Below, piece by piece: positions 1 to 5,750 of a DNA stretch of 10,065 bases. The number at the start of each line of letters is the position of its first letter. Positions within the stretch are counted from its first letter, which is position 1. This stretch comes from DASVXQ01 sp046727955 (GTDB lineage: Bacteria > Actinomycetota > CALGFH01), in NCBI GenBank assembly GCA_046727955.1, contig JBKPDO010000025.1, positions 1 through 10,065 on the forward strand. Reading direction: 5' to 3'. The notes under the pieces were generated by a model. That model saw nothing but the letters and a program-made list of their open reading frames with translations. It was not told the origin of the DNA and made no database searches. The translations under genes were made by a program, and so were the position numbers.

Positions 1-1337
1 CGGATGACCTCGGCGTAGCTGCGCTGCTCAGAAGTCAGATCGGTGTCCAGAAGCAGCCCGGTCATCCCGATCACGGCGTTCATCGGTGTGCGGATCTCGT
101 GGCTCATCATCGCCAGGAACGCGCTCTTGGCCTGGGTGGCGGCTTCCGCCTGCTCGCGTGCTCTCTGGAGCTCGGAGACGTCGTGGTACAGGGCGTACAG
201 GCCGACCAGCTCGTCCCCGACGCGGATCGACGCGGCCCGCACGTCGACGTCGACAAGGGACCCGTCCTTGCGAGTGCGGCGGGTGGTGAGCTGCACCTGC
301 CCGGCCTCCCTCGTCTGCCGGTTCAGCCGCACGGCCTCGTGGTGGACGGCCTCGGTGTTGGCGACCAGCGAATCGATGTCTCGCCCGATGGCCTCCTGGC
401 GGCTGTAGCCAAAGAGCCTCTCCGCCGCAGGGTTCCACGAGGTCACCTTGTCGTCCGGATCGGTCGTGACGATCGCGGTGGGACTGACCTCGAGCAGCGA
501 CTGGTAGTACTGCTTCTGCCGCTGCAGCTGGCTGATGTCGTGGTAGATGACGAGATACCCGGTGGGCTCGCCCTCCTCGATCACCGGCACGACGATCAGC
601 TCGACGTCCGCAAGTGTTCCGTCCCTGCGGGCTCGCTGGGTAACGGTATGGAAGCGTCCCGCGCGGAGGACCTGCTCGTAGCTCACCGCCCCGCTGCGCA
701 AGTCTTCTCGTGCGACGACCAGGTCGTCGACCTCGCGCCCGATCGCCTCGTCCCTCGAATAACCGAAGAGCTCCTCGGCAGCCAGGTTCCAGGAGGTGAC
801 GCTGCCGTCTCGGTCGACGGTGACGATGGCGGTCGGGTTGATCTCCACCAGTGACTCGACGTACTGCTTCTGCCGCCGCAACTCCTCCTTGCTGCTGCGG
901 AGCGCGTCTGCCAGCTGCTTGCGGTCGGTGATGTCCAGGAGGAAGCCGTGGAAGTAGGCGGGCCGGCCGGTCTCGTCGCGGATGACCGCCGCCTCGTCGA
1001 GGTACCAGTGCACTGTCCCGTCACGCGCGATCATGCGGTACTCCGCCCGGAAGGGTTCGTCGGTGTCGCGCGTGCGGCGGTATTCGGCCAGTATCCGCTC
1101 GCGGTCCTCGGGGTGGAGGATCTTGGCGTACAGCTCCGTGTCGGAGACCCACTCCTGCACGGTATAGCCGAGCTCGGACTCGAGCTGTGGGCTGGTGTAG
1201 ACGTTGGAGCCGCTCTCGTCCAGCCGGTCTATATAGACGGTGACCGGGACGTGCTCGATGAGCGCCCGGAGCGTCTTCTCGTCCAGAATCTCGGATCCAG
1301 TCCCGTCGGGCTTGTCGGCGCCAGCGTCGTCAGGCAT
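1..1337 (-). CDS. Multi-PAS sensor histidine kinase, 3' end outside window
   Basis: About 445 residues are visible with no stop, running off the left edge. The frame starts at ATG 1337 (MPDDAGADKPDG), preceded by an AAGGGA-type ribosome site about 8 nt upstream. Three PAS domains follow, at about residues 14-135, 156-265 and 276-390. PAS2 and PAS3 are close copies (both have QKQY..SL.E..PTAIVT.D and AAE.LFGYSR.EAIGR). After a short linker a HisKA dimerisation domain begins. Its H-box SHEIRTPMN carries the phospho-accepting histidine at about residue 413, and the window ends at SEQRSYAEVIR. The ATPase domain and any receiver domain lie outside. No transmembrane segment or signal peptide is visible, so I infer a cytoplasmic sensor. 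PAS domains bind small ligands or cofactors such as haem or flavin; nothing visible says which. The H-box form is common in hybrid kinases, but that cannot be confirmed here. Confidence 0.93.
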   Translation of the reverse strand, partial: MPDDAGADKPDGTGSEILDEKTLRALIEHVPVTVYIDRLDESGSNVYTSPQLESELGYTVQEWVSDTELYAKILHPEDRERILAEYRRTRDTDEPFRAEYRMIARDGTVHWYLDEAAVIRDETGRPAYFHGFLLDITDRKQLADALRSSKEELRRQKQYVESLVEINPTAIVTVDRDGSVTSWNLAAEELFGYSRDEAIGREVDDLVVAREDLRSGAVSYEQVLRAGRFHTVTQRARRDGTLADVELIVVPVIEEGEPTGYLVIYHDISQLQRQKQYYQSLLEVSPTAIVTTDPDDKVTSWNPAAERLFGYSRQEAIGRDIDSLVANTEAVHHEAVRLNRQTREAGQVQLTTRRTRKDGSLVDVDVRAASIRVGDELVGLYALYHDVSELQRAREQAEAATQAKSAFLAMMSHEIRTPMNAVIGMTGLLLDTDLTSEQRSYAEVI

Positions 1338-1375
1338 CGGGAGTCCCTTCTGCCGGTTCGTCACAAGGGTCAGGA

Positions 1376-1403
1376 AGGGTAGGCATCACCACGAAGCTGG
1401 CAA
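1376..1403 (-). promoter_or_regulatory. Candidate promoter of the histidine kinase
   Basis: On the minus strand TTGCCA (1403-1398) is followed after 16 nt by TACCCT (1381-1376). This resembles a housekeeping -35/-10 pair and would give a leader of roughly 30 nt before ATG 1337. This is pattern matching only; such pairs occur by chance. Confidence 0.25.
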
Positions 1404-1954
1404 ATACGCCCAACGCCGACGTGTGGACGGCCCGAAACTATAGGCGATGCCCGCGCCGGGCGCTTGTCTCTTCTCCACCACAGCCTCCCTAGGCATTCTG
1501 AGTGTCCAGGACGGAAGGGTCCACACACTGGGTAGGCCGGTGTGCGAACTCAGCCTGACGTGCGAACCTCGCCCCGGTGAAGCTGAAGCCAAGGGGCCTA
1601 CCAGGCTCGCCCGCACGCCGCCGCGGCATGATCAGATAGACACCGAAGCTGTCCAAGTGTCCGGGCGCTGTTCACCTGGTCGGTAACGAACACCCTAGGA
1701 GTGCCAACCCTCTAGGTTCCGGGACACGGCGCAAGTGCTGACGGAGTACTGAGGTAGCATGATGCCGTGCATACGGGCAGGTAGACGGTGGTGCAAGTGG
1801 GGCCGCGAGGTAGGAAGCAGCAATGGTCAGCGGACGTGAAGACGCGATCAGGAGAACGCATAACTGCATGCCGATAGAACACTTAACTTTGGCCTCTACG
1901 GTTCGGCGTGACCTGCGAAAACGGCGCTCCGCACAGCGGTTCCCTGCATATTGC
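1404..1954. other. Gene-free spacer between kinase and mobile region
   Basis: About 550 bp. Open frames in it have no recognisable motifs, no convincing ribosome sites and poor codon bias. I see no tRNA, no repeat array and no strong terminator. Its right end (TGCATATTGC before TGATAA) is the left flank of the IS701-like insertion, and its original continuation is at 9066 onwards. Confidence 0.5.
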
Positions 1955-1960
1955 TGATAA
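1955..1960. repeat. Left copy of target-site duplication TGATAA
   Basis: TGATAA directly abuts the left terminal repeat (CTCGAG at 1961). The same six bases follow the right terminal repeat once the IS1182 insertion is removed (7252-7254, then 9063-9065; also whole at 9060-9065). If the ends are drawn as ACTCGAG..CTCGAGT, the repeat shortens to GATA, the 4-bp size usual for the IS701 family. Confidence 0.65.
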
Positions 1961-1977
1961 CTCGAGTTTCGTGGTTC
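1961..1977 (+). repeat. Left terminal inverted repeat of the IS701-like element
   Basis: CTCGAGTTTCGTGGTTC. It matches the reverse complement of 7235-7251 at 16 of 17 positions; the single difference is T versus C at position 12. The transposase stop TGA (1978-1976 on the minus strand) overlaps its inner edge. Confidence 0.7.
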
Positions 1978-2314
1978 ATGCCGCGGCGGCGGCCCAGGCA
2001 CGCTGCACCGCGAGGATTTCCGCTGTGGTGGGCTCGACCAGTGAACGTGGCAGATATTGGGCGGCGAGGATGACCCGGCGCAGCGCGACCAGCATGTCGG
2101 CGAACGAGACAGCGTGCTTGGTTTGGTACCAGGGTGCCAGGGCGCGGCGGGCGGCCACGTCGGCGGCGGGCTGGCCGTGCAGCGCATACCAGCAGACGAC
2201 CAGGCTCACGCACACCATGCCGAAGGGGACGGTCCGCCCCACGGCCTTGCGGGTCCGGTTGCGGGCCTGCCCCACGCCGGCGATCTGCCGGCTCTCTTCG
2301 AACAGCACCTCGAT
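1976..2314 (-). pseudogene. IS701-like transposase, C-terminal fragment
   Basis: The minus-strand frame reads IEVLFEESRQIAGVGQARNR, then RTVPFG, CWYALHGQ and APWYQTKHAVSFADMLVALR, ending in AWAAAA and TGA at 1976. This is the C-terminal third of actinobacterial IS701-like DDE transposases, which typically show GxGQARNR, a WYA..GH segment, APWY.TK and FADM..KLRR. Its upstream continuation is not adjacent: at 2313-2315 it runs into the serine-recombinase element, and the rest of the gene resumes at 4190. The fragment begins at the region of the catalytic glutamate (the Y-(2)-R-(3)-E-(6)-K/R signature of IS4-like enzymes). Joining its codon AT|C to codon AT at 4191-4190 keeps the frame. An ATG-less fragment like this is unlikely to be translated. 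Confidence 0.88.
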
Positions 2315-2335
2315 GGTCTAATCACAACTGGCAAA
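2313..2335 (+). repeat. Left attachment half-site (attL) of serine-recombinase element
   Basis: Reading rightwards: core AT (2313-2314), GGTCT (2315-2319), AATCA, then arm CAACTGGCAAA (2325-2335). Apart from the five-base spacer AATCA versus TTCCG, it mirrors 4169-4191 exactly: 18 matching bases in symmetric positions around AT. Confidence 0.75.
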
Positions 2336-2371
2336 TTCTGCTGCACGCGGTGGGGGCGGTTGCGGTTGGAC

Positions 2372-2401
2372 TGGTCGCGCCGGCCGGTGTGGGTGCGACC
2401 A
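2372..2401 (+). promoter_or_regulatory. Leader hairpin in the serine-recombinase element
   Basis: TGGTCGCGCC (2372-2381) pairs with GGTGCGACCA (2392-2401): ten pairs including one G.U, around a 10-nt loop. It lies 27 nt before the AGGAG ribosome site of the small ORF. It could be an operator for the recombinase or an RNA structure affecting translation. No U-tract follows, so a terminator is less likely. Confidence 0.35.
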
Positions 2402-2438
2402 TCTGCTGGTCAGGCTGTCGTTGTTGCAGGAGCGCGGG

Positions 2439-2663
2439 ATGGCGCCGACTTGGACTGTCCGCCGCCAGATCAGCCCCCACCGCGACGGCGAGCGCCGTTG
2501 GGATCAGGCCTACCGGCTGCTGGTGCGCTGGGCGATGGCGCGGTCCGACGGCGAGCGGGCGGTGGGGCCGATGCCACCGGAGGTGCCTGATGCGCGTTGG
2601 GGTGTATGCGCGGGTCTCCACCAGCCGCCAAGCCCAGGCGCAGACCATCGAGCAGCAGCTTGA
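2439..2663 (+). CDS. Small ORF upstream of and overlapping the serine recombinase
   Basis: 74 codons from ATG 2439, which has a well-placed AGGAG at 2428-2432, 6 nt before the start. An in-frame TTG at 2421 is a weaker alternative. The protein begins MAPTWTVRRQISPHRDGERR and continues WDQAYRLLVRWAMA. It is basic and soluble with no membrane segment, and I recognise no domain. The last 74 bp overlap the recombinase start in another frame, where the text (PPSPGADHRAAA) is probably forced by the recombinase, so the functional part is likely the first 50 or so residues. The overlap and the separate ribosome site suggest translational coupling, so I infer an accessory factor or regulator of the recombinase. 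It may be a conserved companion of this recombinase type, but I cannot confirm that without a search. Confidence 0.5.
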   Translation: MAPTWTVRRQISPHRDGERRWDQAYRLLVRWAMARSDGERAVGPMPPEVPDARWGVCAGLHQPPSPGADHRAAA

Positions 2664-4191
2664 GCGGCTGCGTGCCGCGGTGGGTGAGCGTGGCTGGGTC
2701 CTGGATGCCGAGCGTGGCTACCGTGACGATGGCTACAGCGGCGCCACCCTGAGTCGCCCGGGCCTGGACCGGCTGCGCGATCACGCCGCGCTGGCCGACC
2801 TGGACGTGGTGGTGGTGACCGCGCCGGACCGGCTGGCCCGCAACGACGTCCACCAGGTGCTGCTGGTCGATGAGCTTGGTCGCCACGGCTGCCGGGTGGA
2901 GTTCCTGGACCGACCGATGAGCCAAGACCCCCACGACCAGCTGCTGCTGCAGATCCGCGGCGCGGTGGCCGAGTACGAACGCACGCTGATCGCCGAGCGG
3001 ATGCGCCGCGGGCGCCAAGCGCGGCTGCGGGCGGGCACGCTGCTGCCGTGGACGCGGGCGCCGTTCGGCTACCGGGTGGACCCCGAGCGGCCCGGCGAGG
3101 TGGCCGGGGTGCGGGTCGCCCCGGACGAGGCGGTGCTGGTGGCGCAGCTGTTCGACTGGTATTTGGAGCCGGGGGCGACGCTGTACCGGCTCGCCAGGCG
3201 GCTGACCGATCTTCGGGTGGCGACCCCGACGGGCAAGCCCCGCTGGAACGCGGGGGAGCGTGCGCGGCATGCTGCGCAACCCGGCCTATGCGGGCCGGGC
3301 GCAGACCAACCGCACGCGGGCGGCGCCGGCCAGGACGCGCAAGTCGGCGCTGCTGCCGGTCGGCCCGGGTCAAAGCCACGCGCCCGGCCGCCGGAGGACT
3401 GGATCACCGTCCCGGTCCCGCAGATCGTCGCCGAGGAGACCTTCGCCCAGGTGCAGGCCAAGCTGGACACCAACCAGCAGGGCGCCGCGCGCAACACCCG
3501 CCACCCTTACCTGCTGCGGTCGCTGGTCAGCTGCGGGGCCTGCCGCCTGTCGTGCACCGCCCGCATGACCCAAAACGGCTACAACTAATACATCTGCTAC
3601 TACATCTGCGTGGGCCGCACCGACGCGCTGCGGCGCGCCCAAGGCCAGCGCTGCACCGCCCGCTACGCCCCCGCCGCGCAGCTGGACGAGCTGGTCTGGG
3701 CGGATCTGTCCGCGCTGCTTGCCGACCCCGCCCAGGTCGCCGCGGCGCTGGCGCGGGCCCGCGGCGGGCAGTGGCTACCGCAGGAGCTGCACGCCCGTCA
3801 GCGCACCATCGGTCAGGTCCTCGCGCAGCTGGAGCGCCAGCAGCAGCGGCTGTTGGAGGCCTACCTGGCCGAGGTCGTCACCCTGGCGGAGCTGAAGCGC
3901 AAGCGAGGGGAGCTGGAACGCCGCCAGGCCACCCTGGCCGACCAGCAGCGCCAGCTGGACGCGATCGCTCAGCAGCGGCTGGAGCTCGGCGCTGTCGCCG
4001 ACGGGATCGAGCGCTTCTGCCAGACCGTCCGGGACGGGCTGGCCACGGCCACGTTCGCGCAGCGGCGGCTGCTGGTGGAGCTGCTCATCGACCGGGTGGT
4101 CGTCACCGACGGCGAGGTGGAGATCCGCTACGCGCTGCCCATCGCACCCGAGGGCCCCCACCCCCGCTTTTGCCAGTTGCGGAAAGACCAT
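2590..4191 (+). pseudogene. Large serine recombinase (decayed: in-frame stop and compensating frameshifts)
   Basis: ATG 2590 follows GGAGG at 2579-2583 by 6 nt. The N-terminal resolvase domain (about 1-145) has VYARVSTSRQ with nucleophile Ser10, DDGYSGATLSRPGLDRL and TAPDRLARN. The recombinase domain (about 150-300) has PFGYRVDP and, in a shifted frame, VRGMLRNPAYAGRAQ. A zinc ribbon follows (C315, C318, C340, C355), then a glutamine- and arginine-rich coiled coil (about 397-472) and the C-terminal motif FCQLRKD. This is the full architecture of large serine recombinases, about 534 codons up to the end of the element. Damage: one extra G in the run at 3252-3256 shifts the frame, and one base lost around 3360-3385 restores it. 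TAA at 3586-3588 (codon 333) stops translation inside the zinc ribbon, leaving a 332-residue product. Past 4191 the frame continues into antisense transposase until a stop at 4389. Confidence 0.88.
4169..4191 (-). repeat. Right attachment half-site (attR) of serine-recombinase element
   Basis: TTTGCCAGTTG (4169-4179), CGGAA, AGACC (4185-4189), core AT (4190-4191). It mirrors 2313-2335. In the recombinase frame this DNA encodes the conserved C-terminal FCQLRKDH, so the attachment site and the end of the protein share sequence. Confidence 0.75.
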
Positions 4192-5189
4192 CTCCACCGG
4201 CCAGCGGTCAGCGTAGCGCTCCACCAGCAGGGCGGGGCTGGCCGTGAGATCAGTGGACACCAGCGCCAGGTCGTAGCCGTCGGGCGCGCCGGGGATCGGA
4301 CCAGCACCACCTGCACCGGGCGGGGCCCGAACGTGCCGTACCACAGGCACCGCAAGCAGGCCAGCTCCACCACCCGCAGCTCGCCGTAGCAGGCCACGAT
4401 GGCCGGCGTGAAGCAGATTGCGGTCATCCCGGCGAGCACGATCAGCTCCGGCATCCGCCTGCCCTTGACCCGTGGGCGGCCCGGCTTGCCGGTTGGTGGT
4501 GGTGCCAGCTCGTACAGCGCTGCATCAGCGCGCAGCCGGGTCGTGACCGTCACCTGGGTCGGCAGGTCCCGCAGCGTCTTGCCGGCGTAGGCAGCGTCAC
4601 CGGTCAGGTGGATCTGGCGGTCGGGGTAGCGCTCGGCGACCAGTCCTACCAGCTCGACCGCCAAGGTGAGCTTGGTCCGGTCGGGCTGCTTGGGGCGCCA
4701 CAGGCGGCAAAGCACCGGCAGGCACACCGCCCGCTGGGGCACAAACGGCAGCTCCACCAGCACCCCCACCACGACCCAGCAGTTGGCCCACGCGACCGGC
4801 TTGCGGCCCTTGCCGCCAGCGGCGAGCGGGTCATGGTGCCAGGCGGCACCCCAGACCTTGCGGCCCGAGCGGCGAAACAGGGTGTCGTCGACGACCAGGC
4901 GCAGCGGCGCGTGCGGTCCCAGCAGGCACGCCACGATCACCTCCAGCACCCCCAGGCCGAGCGCATCCGCTGACCAGCGCGCCGCCGCAAAGAACCGGTG
5001 CGCGCGACTGTGGTGCCAAATCCCCGCCAGCCTGACCCCGGCCAGCATGCCGGTGACCGTCCGCGTCCCCGGCTGAGCGAGGAACCCCACCACCAGCCAG
5101 GTGAAGGTGGTGAAGGTCGGGGTGGTGAAGCACGGGCGGAACGCCATCAGCAGGTCGGTGAGCGAGCGCGGTAGGCTCCATGCAGGCAT
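4190..5189 (-). pseudogene. IS701-like transposase, N-terminal fragment with a frameshift
   Basis: ATG 5189 has AAGGAG 9 nt upstream (5204-5199). Residues 1-298 read as the N-terminal two thirds of an IS701-like DDE transposase: FTTFTWLVVGFL and TVTGML near the start, LRLVVDDTLFRR with the first catalytic aspartate (D101 or D102), HLTGDAAYAGKTLRDLP with the second (D198), and GKPGRPRVKG. Near 4297 one base is missing. The frame then changes to IPGAPDGYDLALVSTDL and RYADRWPVE, which holds the Y-(2)-R-(3)-E part of the catalytic signature. The homologous text ends at the serine-recombinase element (4191), and the C-terminus lies at 2314-1976. Two independent lesions (frameshift, interruption) make it a pseudogene. 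Programmed frameshifting is unlikely because I see no slippery heptamer at the shift. Confidence 0.9.
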
Positions 5190-5225
5190 CGGCGGCGACT
5201 CCTTGGAGGGGAGGGCCGCCGATGC
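5186..5225 (-). promoter_or_regulatory. Hairpin sequestering the transposase ribosome site and start codon
   Basis: GCATCGGCGGC (5186-5196) and GCCGCCGATGC (5215-5225) are perfect 11-bp inverted copies with an 18-nt loop. On the minus-strand mRNA the start codon AUG (5189-5187) is inside the 3' arm and the AAGGAG ribosome site is in the loop, where a CUCC can also pair with its GGAG. Only transcripts starting upstream of 5225 can form it. IS10 and IS50 use such structures to stop read-through transcripts from making transposase. That role here is inferred. Confidence 0.65.
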
Positions 5226-5302
5226 TCCCTTGTGGTCGCTCAGCCTGGCAAGCCGGTCACCCCATTGACCTCATGCGGCCCGGCCACTTCCCCAGTAGGC
5301 TC

Positions 5303-5312
5303 AACCGCGAAA
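5303..5312 (-). repeat. Partial internal copy of the IS701-like right end
   Basis: AACCGCGAAA matches the inner 10 bases of the right terminal repeat core (7236-7245), then diverges (AGGCGAG in place of CTCGAG). It lies about 115 bp upstream of the transposase start. A plain IS ending here would be about 1.48 kb without the inner insertion, the normal size for the family. It may be the decayed original right end. Ten bases could also match by chance. Confidence 0.35.
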
Positions 5313-5315
5313 AGG

Positions 5316-5750
5316 CGAGCCTCGTGGAAGGGGGCGACCATCGGCCTGTCGCTGCGGCTCGATGGATGCCACGGCGCGTGCCGGCTTGTCAGCGAATCCG
5401 TGCCGCGGTGGTCGGTCGCCGCGTCGTAGGAGCAGCATGATCGCGTGGCTGCGGGACGAAGCAACGTGCACGGGTCGATCAGCCTGCTGGATCAGGTACC
5501 TGCCTGCGCGTCCACTCAGTCCTCAAGCAGCCTCCAGGAGGGCGAACAGGCCCAGCTGCGCCTCGGTCAACGCCGCGAGTACCGACACGACCATCGCTGA
5601 AGCTCAGCAGGTCGGATGCACCGACGCGACCCGCTCGGCAATCTGCTGCACGAACACCAACGAGCTGCACGAACGCAGTTGCGCACCTACGAGCTGGCAT
5701 GCGCCATCAGACGCCGCACCTCGACAAGGGCCCGGACTTGTACAGGTGGG
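5316..5750. other. Gene-free spacer inside the IS701-like element
   Basis: About 435 bp between the expected plain-IS end and the DUF4241 stop codon. All six frames are short or lack recognisable protein sequence. An 11-bp direct repeat, GCTGCACGAAC, occurs at 5645-5655 and 5664-5674 (19-bp period). I see no terminator with a clear U-tract after the DUF4241 gene. Confidence 0.45.

Larger units (their letters stand above)
2315..4191 (+). mobile_element. Large-serine-recombinase mobile element inserted in the transposase gene
   Basis: A 1877-bp unit with a short leader, a small ORF (2439-2663) and a large serine recombinase (2590 on), both rightward and opposite to the surrounding transposase. 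The ends are inverted copies: GGTCT-5 nt-CAACTGGCAAA on the left, and TTTGCCAGTTG-5 nt-AGACC on the right. Dinucleotide AT is present at both junctions (2313-2314, 4190-4191), as expected for serine recombinases, which exchange strands at a 2-bp core and make no longer duplication. Removing 2315-4191 rejoins the transposase in frame. The joined reading PVEIEVLF is two residues longer than the motif spacing Y-(2)-R-(3)-E predicts, so either the target already had a small duplication or the exact crossover needs checking. No known IS name is assigned. Confidence 0.75.

Noticed and set aside
99..854. Long plus-strand open frame, 251 codons
   Set aside because: It is antisense to the PAS kinase, whose frame has clear PAS and H-box motifs. 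High GC keeps the opposite frames open.
1672..2187. Minus-strand 171-codon frame
   Set aside because: It runs across the left end of the IS701-like element in a frame other than the transposase. The part beyond the IS has no protein-like features.
2134..2589. Recombinase extended upstream to 2134
   Set aside because: That stretch crosses the attachment site and the transposase fragment. ATG 2590 with GGAGG starts the canonical MRVGVYARVST.
4180..4200. Reading WPVEMVF as transposase right up to 4182, so that the inner element would be shorter
   Set aside because: The GGTCT/AGACC symmetry around AT and the restored frame place the element boundary at 4191. The MVF similarity is best taken as chance, though not excluded.
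3048..4247. Plus-strand 399-codon frame rich in Arg, Gly and Ala
   Set aside because: An alternative frame of the recombinase. Its composition is that of a shifted high-GC gene.
5240..5464. Minus-strand 74-codon frame upstream of the transposase
   Set aside because: No ribosome site, mixed composition, and it crosses the putative old IS end.
5645..5674. Two copies of GCTGCACGAAC with a 19-bp period
   Set aside because: Only two short copies, so there is no basis for calling an array or a binding site.
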